Source: Francisellaceae bacterium (GTDB taxonomy: Bacteria > Pseudomonadota > Gammaproteobacteria > UBA6186 > Azoamicaceae). Taken from it: a DNA stretch of 59,920 nucleotides. Below the pieces are notes generated by a model that was not told the origin of the DNA, did no database searches, and was given only the letters and a program-made list of their open reading frames with translations. The stretch spans positions 1 through 59,920 of the forward strand of contig JABJGS010000047.1 in the NCBI GenBank assembly GCA_018703155.1. Direction: 5' to 3'. Both the position numbers and the translations under genes were made by a program. Shown here one piece after another: positions 25,214-34,834 of the stretch; positions within the stretch are counted from its first letter, which is position 1; each line of letters begins with the position of its first letter.

Positions 25214-27840
25214 TTAATCTCTATCGTGAGTAAATTGTAGACTGACTTCATGATTGTTAGAGCCAGTTTCAAGGTTAACTGATAGTCTATCATTTAGTTT
25301 ATAGTTGAGACTTACGGCGTTGATATTGGCGTCATTTTCCAAGTTATTTAAACTCTTTTTATATTTAATATATAGTTTTTTAGATAATTGTTTTCCTACT
25401 GCAAGGACCATGCTGTCAATAGAGCTATCAATCTCTGTATTTGATGATTCAAAACTTAATTCATCTAGATGAAGCATGTTTTGTATTTGGGACGCAATAT
25501 CCTTACCACTTACATTTGCCATTTGTGCAAGAATAGTATTGCTGTTTGCATTTAAAGTGTCTTCTTGGAAAGTGAAATGTTCATTATGGGAAAAATTAGC
25601 TTTTAGTTTATCAATTGGTCCATATAGCCAAATTGATAACCCTTTGTCTGACTGTGATATTCGGCGTTGCGTTAATTGTACACTAATAAATGGAGAATTA
25701 AGAGCTGTGCCAGGTAAATACAGTATACTCCCGCGATTTATATCGAAAATTTTCCCAAGTGCTTTATAACTACCGTTATGAATAGTAAGTAATCCACTAG
25801 CATGAGTAAGTGATTTGTCTTCCGTATGGATATCCAATTTTCCCTTCAAGGTTGCATCAAAACCATACCCTGCTAGATGAATGGGCTTTTTATTAATGTC
25901 GATTTTATAGTTGGCTACAAATTTGGCCGTTGACTTATCATTGGAAGCTTGCTTTTCGCCTTTACGTTTAACAAAGACAATGTCATCAGATATTTCTATA
26001 TTACTATCATCAATTTTATTTAGGTGCAAATGTGCATCTATAATATTAAACTCGCTGTCAAACATACTAATGGTTTTTTTGCCATAAGTATAATTTGCCT
26101 TAAATGCAGACTCAAAAAAAGTTTCTTTACCATAGCTTCCAAATAATAAATCACTAGATAGAGCGATATTAGTGCGATTAAAGTCCCCATTTACATTTAT
26201 GTCTATTTGTTGTTTGTTTTTGGCTTCAATTAAACCTTGTCCTGATATTTTAGTGGATAAGTCGGTCGTGCCTTGGAAAAATATTTTGTGAATTGACTGC
26301 TTATGTGCAGGGAGAGTAATGTTTAATTCAGAGCTGGATATTCTAATAGAGCTAAGATTTTCCGAATTATTGGTCACATCTAAATTTAGTAAAATAGACC
26401 CATCAGCTTGAACAAATTTGGGTGAAAACAAACGAATGAAGTCAGGAGTAAGGATCGCTTGTATTTTTCCTGAAAAAGCCTCTGATAGGTTTTCAGATAG
26501 ATTGAAGTTTAGTTTGGCAGAGACATTTTCTTCACCATTTTGCATGTATGCCAAATAAGATATTGTTCCAATGTTTTTCTTTAGTATTATGCTACCTTTA
26601 GATTCAGAGCTTTTATGAAGTAAGCACTTTGTACTTGAGGCAATTAATTCAGGAGAGAGTAGTGTAAAGTTTGATTTAACTGTATCAAGGGTATAGTTGT
26701 TAACTTTTATTGAGGTTGTTGAATTAACACTACCGTTAAAAGTAAATGGTAATTTATTCGAAATGTTGAATTTCTCAATTTTCATAGCCGTTGTCGATAT
26801 ATCAAAATCAGCATTGCCAGTTTTGTAGTTAAAGTTACCTTGAAGTGTGATGTTGTCATTAGGGTTTCTGGTTTTTACATGGAAAATGTCATGTTCATAT
26901 CGCCCGTAAATATTTAGATTAGATAGGGATTGAATATTGATATTGTTATGAGTTAAATTTAAAATTTCAAATTTATAATCTTGAGTAATGTTTGCGGTGA
27001 GCCCTAATGAGTCAGTGTTGTTCACCGCATGTATAGTAACTTGGACTGTATCATTGGTAAGGTCTTTGCTATTTAAATCTATTTTAAGATTGCCATTTTG
27101 ATCGTCAAGCTCAACAGTCATTATTCCAATGTTATCTTTAATTATTCCTTGAGCATTTTTTATTTCATGGTTATCGATTGTTAAGCTATCAGCACTCAAG
27201 TCGTAGGAAAGCTTTGATTTTAGTGCTATTAACTTAAGTTGTGCATTTAGGTGTAACTTCCCAGTGGCACGGTTGGATAATTGTTCCGCCTTCTGTATGT
27301 TTAACAGTATGGTATTGGTATCAATATTTTTCACAAAGTTAATTTGATTGGATTCATTTTTTAGTGAGAAAACAGTTTTTTGCTTGTTGGTTTCGTAGGC
27401 TAAGTCATATTCATGCTTATTAATTGAGATGCTTTGTGAATTAAGACTTGTATGCAGTAGCTCCTCTTTTTGTACATAGTAATTGTTGATATCTAATTGC
27501 TCTATGTGAATTGCATCGGAGCCTAAACTAAACTCAATTCCATATAAATGTGAATTTATAGATGAAATAGATCCTTAGTTATTTTCAACGTAGAAATAGG
27601 TGCTAGAGATATCTCATCAATTGAAATCTTTTTTCCTGATAAGGTGAGCTTTATATTAGAGAAGGTTAGGCCGTTAATAAGGTTGCCAGAAATATTTGTA
27701 TTGTATATCTTTATATTATGAAAGATTGGAAGAACTTTAATTGCTATGTGTGCCGGCATTGGCGTTGCAAATATGATAACTGTAAGCAATGCGCTCCAGA
27801 GAGTCCATCGAAAGATGATTGCCAACGGCCTTAAATACAT
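25214..27840 (-). pseudogene. tamB: TamB, frameshifted near its N-terminus
   Basis: The first 94 codons (27840-27556) encode a membrane anchor (WTLWSALLTVIIFATPMP) and the start of the beta-taco repeat domain (ISGNLINGLTFSNIKLTLSGKKISIDEISLA), then stop. A second frame, open from about 27590 down to 25214, carries the rest, beginning near LYGIEFSLGSDAIHIEQLDINNYYVQ. It ends with the TamB/DUF490 C-terminal domain: GYGFDATLKGKLDIH, GSYKALGKIFDINRGSILY and ISVQLTQRRISQSDKGLSIWLYG. The two parts differ by one frame, so one indel between about 27555 and 27600 splits the gene. TamB spans the periplasm and moves phospholipids and helps TamA. A GTG start near 27334 could make an unanchored fragment. 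A sequencing error is an alternative. Confidence 0.8.
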
Positions 27841-27879
27841 GCGGAGACCTTATTATTAGCATAGGAACTCGATAATATA

Positions 27880-29613
27880 TCAGAAAGATGACACAAAAGA
27901 TAAGTGCAAACGCACCTTTTTATCACCATATTTGCTACTTAGTGGCTTGGCAATGTCGAATTTGAATTGGCCTATATCTAAGTTGTAACGTATACCAACT
28001 CCTGCACCAACCGCTAAAGATTGCCATTGGTCCATGGCATTACCAGCATCAAGGAATCCAGCTAATCCAAACTTATCATTAATGGCATACTGAAGTTCAC
28101 TTGATAGTTCAATTTTTTTGTCACCACCAATAACAATTAATTTTCCACTGTCAGAAAGTAGTGCTGGTCCTAAGCTATTATAGGAGTATCCACGGACAGA
28201 AGAATCACCACCAGCAAAAAAGCGTAAACTTGGAGGCGTTGCATAGTGATTGTTTTTAAATATCGTAGAAGCGATTAATGTTTTCAAGTGTAAGGAAAAG
28301 CTATTAGTTAATTCATGGATATGTGAATTATTTATATTAAATTGAAAAAGTCTACTAGTAGAAAATAAAAAATTAACACTAGCTAGCATTATTATTTCAA
28401 ATTGGCCTTTAAACTCTGTACCATAATAATTTTTTTTAAAAATAGCTTTAGGTATGAGGTAGTGAGCACGTTGTTTTTTAGCTGTGTCTGTTAGTTGGAA
28501 ACGTTCTAGAAAAATATTAAGCGATAAAGTTTTCTCAAAATATCCCGACCTATCGATGTAAGATGCAGTTAAGTCCGTTTGTCTAGTAATTGTTTCATTG
28601 GGTATGGTTTGCTTATGGCCTAATTCTAGCAAGTAAGCTTGGGTTATAGGGCAATTCCCAGGTAACTTATAGTTGAAATTAAGAGCATATTTTTTGCTTG
28701 AGGCTTGAACTCTAGCCTGAAATATATGACCAGGATTTGACGTGCGTCTATGTGCCCATGATGCAGCACCAATAAATCCTTCATTAGAAGAGTAACCAAA
28801 TTTCCCGATATATCTATTTTCAGGAAGAGGCTTTAAATTGGCTACAATAGGTATGCTACGGCTCACATGATCTATCTGGTCTGGATTAACTTCAATATCT
28901 ACACCTTTGAATAGTCTGGTTTGGTTTAACATGTTATGAATTTCACTAATTGTGTCGCTATTATATTCCAAATTTTCAGGCAGGCATTGCTCTATTTTAC
29001 ATAGGAAATTGTTATCAAAATGCTTGGATTTTAAGTCTATGGATTTTATCGTATATTTAGGACCTAAATCTAAGTTGATATAAACATAAGCTTTATTGTC
29101 TTCATCTATTTCCACACGATTATTTTCATTGAAGGATGCTGAAACATAACCACTGCTGGATAATTTACTTAGTATCTCAGTCTTGAATTTTTCATATGCA
29201 AATTGGTCAAAAATATTAGATACAATAAAGCTACTATAAATAAGTGATTCAGAATTTGCTGGTAAATTTGTGGGCTGTATAGAAATTTCTGAAATATATA
29301 TTGGTCTAGCATCATTTATCGTAATGTGTATCTTATTTCTATTTATTTTCACATTGGCCTGTATCTGGCGATATCCAAATTTCAATAAGGTTATCTCCAA
29401 GTCAGAGATTATTTTTTTAGGATGAATTGAAGCATCTTGATTACGGTTAAATCTAGATGTCAAAATTGTAGATGTCTCTTTCGCAACAGTTTCAGGAATA
29501 ATGTTTTTAGTATTTATGCTAACAGTGACATTTTGTGCAGAAGCAACTGTTGTTACCATAAAAGCTAATAACAACAATAATAATTTCTTATAAAAATTAT
29601 TGTGGATTTTCAA
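27880..29613 (-). CDS. tamA: Autotransporter assembly complex outer-membrane protein TamA
   Basis: 577 residues with a signal peptide (LLLLLLAFMVTTVASA). POTRA domains occupy about residues 28-260, including FRYRQ-like GYRQIQANVKIN and GYVSASF. The C-terminal half is an Omp85-type 16-strand barrel with the conserved FAGGDSSVRGYSYNSLGP loop and ending in phenylalanine. TamA is the outer-membrane partner of TamB, whose gene follows 39 bp downstream but is frameshifted. The start overlaps the end of the upstream ABC ATPase gene by 17 bp. Confidence 0.92.
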   Translation of the reverse strand: MKIHNNFYKKLLLLLLAFMVTTVASAQNVTVSINTKNIIPETVAKETSTILTSRFNRNQDASIHPKKIISDLEITLLKFGYRQIQANVKINRNKIHITINDARPIYISEISIQPTNLPANSESLIYSSFIVSNIFDQFAYEKFKTEILSKLSSSGYVSASFNENNRVEIDEDNKAYVYINLDLGPKYTIKSIDLKSKHFDNNFLCKIEQCLPENLEYNSDTISEIHNMLNQTRLFKGVDIEVNPDQIDHVSRSIPIVANLKPLPENRYIGKFGYSSNEGFIGAASWAHRRTSNPGHIFQARVQASSKKYALNFNYKLPGNCPITQAYLLELGHKQTIPNETITRQTDLTASYIDRSGYFEKTLSLNIFLERFQLTDTAKKQRAHYLIPKAIFKKNYYGTEFKGQFEIIMLASVNFLFSTSRLFQFNINNSHIHELTNSFSLHLKTLIASTIFKNNHYATPPSLRFFAGGDSSVRGYSYNSLGPALLSDSGKLIVIGGDKKIELSSELQYAINDKFGLAGFLDAGNAMDQWQSLAVGAGVGIRYNLDIGQFKFDIAKPLSSKYGDKKVRLHLSFVSSF

Positions 29614-30904
29614 GACTTAGCTCGCCAGAATCATAATCATACGCGAAAATTTCTGCATAGCGACCCCAGTCAATAATTGTTCTCATAATCCTCTCAGCTT
29701 CATCTGCACTAAAATAGGAACCAAGTTGTTCTAAAAAATACTCCTCTGAGACTCGTTGACCTGGGTGTTTTTCAATAGAACGTTTTATATGTTTTGCTAA
29801 TGGAATGTACTCAAGTAAGTGTTTTGCAAATATTTCTTTTCGGATTTGAATGTCAGCACTAGCGAGTTTGATTCCAGATTTTGTAAATTCAATGTCACCT
29901 TCATCTGTAATTTTAGCAAAACGTAGTAAATCGAGAACTTCTGTATATGGAAAGAGGTTATTTACATCAAGGTGCAAAGCATCTGCAAGTTCTGGCAGTT
30001 GTATTTGGCCATTTGTTTCAAATGAAAGCATTGATTCAAGCATTCCAGAAAGTTCTGAAACGTCTACTTCAGGGAGTCTGTATGCATAATCAGGAATATT
30101 TCTTTCCTTAGGAATTTGTTGTGTCTGGATCTTAGTTCTTTCACTGGTGGTCATTGCTGAATAAATGTTATCTAAAACTTCTTTGAACTCATTTGATTCT
30201 GGATTTCTTGGGTATGGGAGTTTAATTTGAATGATACTTTGGATCTCACCCGGATTATTTGAAAAGATAACAACTCTATCTGCAATCAAGATGGATTCTT
30301 CAATATTATGTGTAACACATAATATTGATTTCATATTAGTTTGTTTCTCATGCCATAGCTCGAGTAAATCACCACGAAGAGTTTCTGCAGTTAGAATATC
30401 TAGAGCAGAGAATGGTTCATCCATTAGCAATAATTTAGGATTTACAACAAGAGCTCTAGCAAAGCCAACACGTTGGCGCATTCCACCAGATAATTCTTTA
30501 GGGTATGCGGATTCAAAACCATCCAATCCTATCGTATCAATAGCTTTTAGTGCTCGTTTACGTCGTTCCTTTGGATTAACGCCCTTGGCTTCCAAACCAA
30601 GCTCAACATTCTCTAGGACAGTTAGCCATGGCATTAAGGCAAAGCTTTGGAATACCATCGCAATCCCTGGAGCTGGTTCAAAAATCTGCTCATCGTTATA
30701 TAAAACTTCGCCGTTGCTAGGTTTTATCAAGCCAGAAATAATTCGAAGTAATGTTGACTTTCCAGAACCAGATTTACCAAGGAGAGCAACAATTTCGCCG
30801 TCAAATAAGGTGAAATTTATTTCATTCAATACTAAAAGCTCTTTGCGATCAGCATTAATGAATGTTTTTGAGATGTTTTTAAGTTCAATTATTTTTTTAT
30901 CCAT
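29597..30904 (-). CDS. ABC transporter ATP-binding protein, nitrate/taurine type with C-terminal AAA-associated domain
   Basis: About 435 residues from the ATG at 30904; a TTG at 30913 would add three. The ATPase domain is complete: Walker A GKSGSGKSTLL, Q-loop VFQSFALMPWLTV, signature LSGGMRQRVGFARAL, Walker B LLLMDEPFSALD and the switch VTHNIEES. Residues from about 280 form the AAA-associated C-terminal domain found in a subgroup of NitT/TauT-type ATPases. It should power the permease encoded just upstream. The start region is part of a 35-bp tandem duplication. The substrate is unknown, and no periplasmic binding protein gene is next to it. Confidence 0.9.
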   Translation of the reverse strand: MDKKIIELKNISKTFINADRKELLVLNEINFTLFDGEIVALLGKSGSGKSTLLRIISGLIKPSNGEVLYNDEQIFEPAPGIAMVFQSFALMPWLTVLENVELGLEAKGVNPKERRKRALKAIDTIGLDGFESAYPKELSGGMRQRVGFARALVVNPKLLLMDEPFSALDILTAETLRGDLLELWHEKQTNMKSILCVTHNIEESILIADRVVIFSNNPGEIQSIIQIKLPYPRNPESNEFKEVLDNIYSAMTTSERTKIQTQQIPKERNIPDYAYRLPEVDVSELSGMLESMLSFETNGQIQLPELADALHLDVNNLFPYTEVLDLLRFAKITDEGDIEFTKSGIKLASADIQIRKEIFAKHLLEYIPLAKHIKRSIEKHPGQRVSEEYFLEQLGSYFSADEAERIMRTIIDWGRYAEIFAYDYDSGELSLENPQ

Positions 30905-30972
30905 CGTAGTCAATCCAATGTAAATCTAGTTTGTGCTATCGTAGTCAGTCCAGTGTAAATCTAGTTTGCGCC
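30903..30972. repeat. 35-bp tandem duplication at the permease/ATPase gene junction
   Basis: Two adjacent copies (30903-30937 and 30938-30972) differ at only four positions. The unit contains the end of the permease gene and the start of the ATPase gene; in the second copy the ATG has become ATA. The 35-bp length is not a multiple of three, and the duplication created the present spacing between the two genes. Confidence 0.85.
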
Positions 30973-32687
30973 AGATTATATAATTTTTGCCATACAAGTC
31001 TATTAAATGCTAAAACATATATACACATAACTGTGATCCCAAGAGCTATACGCGGAAAATCACCTTCACGAGTATATTGTTCAATGTAAGAGCCTAGGCC
31101 TAGAGAAACAAAAGTATGATCTCCCCATTGAACAAACTCTGCAACTATACTTGCATTCCAGCAACCACCAGCTGCAGTCATGGCTCCAGTTATAAAAAAT
31201 GGAAAAATTGCTGGTAGTGCTAACTTTGTCCACCAAAGTACACCGCGTAAGCCAAGGCTTTTAGCTGCTAATTTTAGTTCTTTCGGGATTGTAGCTGTTC
31301 CAGCAATAACATTAAATAATATATACCACTGGGTACCAAGGATCATAAGTGGTGTTGTCCAAATTTGGTGGTTTAAATTAAATTTTATAATTAAAAGTAC
31401 TGCTATAGGGTAAAATAAGTTAGCAGGGAAAGAAGCTATAAATTGAATGATTGGTTGGACAATTGAACTGATCCTAGGGTTAAGTCCGATCCAAACCCCA
31501 ATTGGTATCCAGATAATAGAGGCTAAGAAGATTAGAATAACTACCTTAACTGCCGTTATCAAGCCAAGATAAGACACATAGATGACTTCTTTAAATTTAA
31601 TTGATTCTTTAATTATTTCAATAATATTAGCTGTGGCATATAACATAATGACCGCTAAACAAATGTAATAAAAATTAAGAGATATTCTTCTCAATGTTGC
31701 GTTATTTTTTGATGGAGGAGTTTTGTATTGTTTAGGATTAATTGTTGATTTACCAATAAATAAATGACCAAGCCATGAAGAAAATGTTTCTAATTTTTTC
31801 AGTAAATGAGTGCGGGCTAATAAGTCAAAAATCCAAGACTCATAATAGACTTCTTCATCATCAATTTCGGATTTAAATTTTTCAGCCCAGACTAGCAATG
31901 GCCGAAAAAGCAGTTGGTCATAAATTAAGATCACTGTGAACATAGCAATAATTGCATAACCAATTGATGTTATATCCGACTGTGAAATTGCTAATTGTAT
32001 GTAAGAACCAATCCCAGGCAAGGTAATAGTTTGATTATTTACTGAAATAGCCTCAGATAAAACTACAAAAAACCAACCTGCACTCATTGACATCATTGTG
32101 TTCCATAAAAGCCCTGGTGCACCAAAAGGAACATAAATACGCCAAAACTTTTGCCAGTTCGACATGTGGTAGATTCTTGATACTTCAACAAGATCTTTTG
32201 GAATAGTTTTTAATGACTGATATAAGCTTAAGATCATATTCCACACTTGAGAGGTGAAAATAGCAAAAATGGCAGCACACTCGGGGCCCAACAGACTACC
32301 TGGAAATATTTTAATAAATGCGATTACGCTAATCGACAACATACCTAATATGGGAATGGATTGCAGAATATCTATAGCAGGTATTATTATTCTTTCTGCA
32401 TGACGATTCCATGCCGCAAGTGGGGCTAAAGTGAATGTAGCAATTAGCGAAAATATCAGAGCGATGAACATTCTTAAGACAGTTCGGCCAGCATACTCAG
32501 GCAAGTGGCTTGGATCCAGGCTGATTTTTATTTGATTTCCAAGATCATAGGGAGTGGACATTTTAGATATGGACCAGCTAATGCCAAAGATTATAGATAG
32601 GATTACAGTTAGTATAAGAATATCCCATATATTAGGAATATAATTGCGACTATTTTTTATATTTTCTTTTGACCAAAAGAATAGCAT
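30945..32687 (-). CDS. ABC transporter permease, fused double NitT/TauT-type domain
   Basis: 580 residues with two complete binding-protein-dependent permease domains in one chain, about 12 membrane helices in total. The first occupies roughly residues 60-260 and has a coupling-loop region near KDLVEVSRIYHMSNWQKF. The second lies at roughly 370-570, with the equivalent KELKLAAKSLGLRGVLWW. They are joined by a hydrophilic stretch with YYESWIFDLLART. Such fusions pair with the AAA-associated ATPases, as here. The imported compound is not evident; nitrate, sulfonate and related anions are typical for the family, but no substrate-specific feature is visible. Confidence 0.9.
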   Translation of the reverse strand: MLFFWSKENIKNSRNYIPNIWDILILTVILSIIFGISWSISKMSTPYDLGNQIKISLDPSHLPEYAGRTVLRMFIALIFSLIATFTLAPLAAWNRHAERIIIPAIDILQSIPILGMLSISVIAFIKIFPGSLLGPECAAIFAIFTSQVWNMILSLYQSLKTIPKDLVEVSRIYHMSNWQKFWRIYVPFGAPGLLWNTMMSMSAGWFFVVLSEAISVNNQTITLPGIGSYIQLAISQSDITSIGYAIIAMFTVILIYDQLLFRPLLVWAEKFKSEIDDEEVYYESWIFDLLARTHLLKKLETFSSWLGHLFIGKSTINPKQYKTPPSKNNATLRRISLNFYYICLAVIMLYATANIIEIIKESIKFKEVIYVSYLGLITAVKVVILIFLASIIWIPIGVWIGLNPRISSIVQPIIQFIASFPANLFYPIAVLLIIKFNLNHQIWTTPLMILGTQWYILFNVIAGTATIPKELKLAAKSLGLRGVLWWTKLALPAIFPFFITGAMTAAGGCWNASIVAEFVQWGDHTFVSLGLGSYIEQYTREGDFPRIALGITVMCIYVLAFNRLVWQKLYNLAQTRFTLD

Positions 32688-32917
32688 CGATAATACTACT
32701 TACAAAGTTAATCTATAGCGCACATTTAATTGCCTATAGAGTCCTGAGATTGTTCCTACTAGGAGCATTAAGCTTTTGAACAGAATAGCCTTATGGCCAG
32801 TTTAAGTCAAATCACCTATAATTTGGGTAGTTTATTATTTGATATGTGGTTATATTAGTAGGTCCTAAATTAATAATTAAACTTAGGCCGTGAAGCTTAA
32901 AAAACAGAGGTTAGTTT

Positions 32918-33601
32918 GTGATCTTGCTCGATACAGAATTTGGGAAAAGGTTATTGAAAGAGGAGACTAGTCTCCTTTATGAAAATCAGTTTTATTTACA
33001 GAATTCTTCTGCTCTAGTAATTGGAGATTCTAGATATTTAGAATGTTTACAGGTTGCTGGAGGCATTAATGTATGTGAAGTTGCCGGAAATGTTACTACT
33101 GAAAAAAGTATAGTCTCACGTTTTGATAAATTGGCTGTAGATCAAGAAAGTAAACAAATTGTTTATTTGCCACATGTTTTAGAAGATCATGTAAATCCTC
33201 ATGAAATTTTACGTGAAACATATAGGATATTAGAGCCTGAAGGCATAGCTTTAATTACAACTTTGAATCCAGTTGGAATGCTCTCATTACCAAGATTAAC
33301 AAATAAAATATTTAAATCAGGCTACAAAACCTATAATATGTTCTCGGCATTAAAGCTTAAAGACTGGCTAAGAGTTTTAGGTTTTGAGGTATTTAGCTTC
33401 CAACCTTATTACTACGCATTACCTTTAACTTACAATATTGTGTTTATGTATCCTGGCCGTAAGTTATTTAAGAATGAGCTTAAAGTGCCTTTTAGTCATC
33501 TTGCTTATCTTATGATAGTCAGTAAGCGTAATTCAACGATGACACCGATAAAAATTACAGCTCAAGAGCGAGAGTTAGCAGGGGCTGTATTGGAGACTTG
33601 A
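32918..33601 (+). CDS. SAM-dependent methyltransferase, YafS-like
   Basis: 227 residues from a GTG with AGAGGTTAG upstream. VIGDSRYLECL sits at the motif I position, LPHVLEDHVNPHEILRETYRILEPEGIALI covers the motif region after the acidic loop, and a hydrophobic C-terminal part follows. It lies five bases before rnhA, the same neighbourhood as yafS in E. coli, and probably shares the transcript with rnhA and dnaQ. The methyl acceptor is unknown. The glycine-rich motif I is degenerate, so catalysis is not certain. Confidence 0.8.
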   Translation: MILLDTEFGKRLLKEETSLLYENQFYLQNSSALVIGDSRYLECLQVAGGINVCEVAGNVTTEKSIVSRFDKLAVDQESKQIVYLPHVLEDHVNPHEILRETYRILEPEGIALITTLNPVGMLSLPRLTNKIFKSGYKTYNMFSALKLKDWLRVLGFEVFSFQPYYYALPLTYNIVFMYPGRKLFKNELKVPFSHLAYLMIVSKRNSTMTPIKITAQERELAGAVLET

Positions 33602-33605
33602 GCAA

Positions 33606-34046
33606 ATGGTAGATTTAATAGAAATATACACCGATGGGTCTTGTTTAGGTAACCCTGGAGCCGGTGGATGGGCAGCGTTATTGAAATGTAGAGATACTGA
33701 AAAAATGCTCTCTGGTGGTCAGGCTACAACTACAAATAACCAAATGGAGTTATTGGCAGCACTCAAGGGATTGAGAGCAATAAACAAACCATCTGATGTA
33801 AAAGTTATCACAGATTCTAAATATCTGAAAAATGGTATGACAGAATGGATTGAAGGCTGGAAAAAAAAGAATTGGAGAACAGCTGCAGGAAAACCAGTTA
33901 AGAATAAAGAGCTATGGGTGGATTTAGACTCAATTGTTGAGTTTCACAATAGTGTTGAATGGGAATGGGTTAAGGCTCATGCAGGACATGAAGATAATGA
34001 AAGAGTTGATGATCAGGCACGTTCTGAAGCTGAAAAATTCATATAA
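33606..34046 (+). CDS. rnhA: Ribonuclease HI
   Basis: 146 residues, close to the E. coli enzyme (155). All four metal-binding acids are visible: YTDGSCLGNPGAGGW (Asp), QMELLAAL (Glu), ITDSKYL (Asp) and VDDQARSEA (Asp). The basic handle KKKNWRTAAGKPVKN is present. It cleaves RNA in RNA-DNA hybrids. Same strand as dnaQ, 15 bp upstream. Confidence 0.97.
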   Translation: MVDLIEIYTDGSCLGNPGAGGWAALLKCRDTEKMLSGGQATTTNNQMELLAALKGLRAINKPSDVKVITDSKYLKNGMTEWIEGWKKKNWRTAAGKPVKNKELWVDLDSIVEFHNSVEWEWVKAHAGHEDNERVDDQARSEAEKFI

Positions 34047-34061
34047 ATTAAGAGGTTTAGA

Positions 34062-34772
34062 TTGCGTAAAATTGTATTAGATACGGAAACTACAGGATTA
34101 TCTGCCGCAAAAGGCCATAGAATAACCGAAATTGGTTGCTTGGAGATCATTGATAGGAAGATTACGGGTAATACTTTTCAGACATACCTTAACCCTGAGC
34201 GTGAGCTTGATGAGGCAGCTGCAAGGATTACAGGTCTAAATCTGGACTTTCTTTCTGATAAGCCACTATTTAGTGACGTTGTTGATGACTTTCTAGACTT
34301 CATCAAAGGAGCAGAGCTAATTATTCACAATGCATCTTTTGATGTTGGATTTTTAAATGCTGAATTAAAGAGAATGAAGCATCATTGGGGAGATATTGAA
34401 AAGCATACAACTATATTAGATACTCTTGCTGTTGCGAGGAAGAAGCACCCTGGTCAACGAAACAACCTAGATGCTTTGTGTCAAAGGTACAATGTAGATA
34501 ATAATCATCGTGAGTTTCATGGCGCATTATTAGATTCAGAAATTCTTGCTGAAGTATATTTGGCTATGACCGCAGGCCAGGCTAGCTTAACACTTTCTGC
34601 TGCAAGTGTTGATGCCACTCTTTCAGATCCCAAAAAGCTACATGATTCATTTTTGGATACGAAGTTAGATTTATGTGTTATTACACCCTCAACAGAAGAA
34701 CTCTCAGAACATAATAAGTTTGTTGACATTCTTGAATTAGGTGAATATGAGAACTCCTTATGGAGTAAATAG
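34062..34772 (+). CDS. dnaQ: DNA polymerase III epsilon subunit (3'-5' proofreading exonuclease)
   Basis: 236 residues. The DEDDh exonuclease motifs are intact: LDTETTGL, HNASFDVGFLNAEL and HREFHGALLDSEILAEVYLAM. The C-terminal tail that binds the alpha subunit is present. Starts with TTG in ATTGCGTAAA preceded by AAGAGGTT. It edits errors during replication. Confidence 0.96.
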   Translation: MRKIVLDTETTGLSAAKGHRITEIGCLEIIDRKITGNTFQTYLNPERELDEAAARITGLNLDFLSDKPLFSDVVDDFLDFIKGAELIIHNASFDVGFLNAELKRMKHHWGDIEKHTTILDTLAVARKKHPGQRNNLDALCQRYNVDNNHREFHGALLDSEILAEVYLAMTAGQASLTLSAASVDATLSDPKKLHDSFLDTKLDLCVITPSTEELSEHNKFVDILELGEYENSLWSK

Positions 34773-34834
34773 CCATAATGATATAGAATTACACCCTAAA
34801 ATTACCCTCAAATTGCACGTTACCAAGGCGTTTT

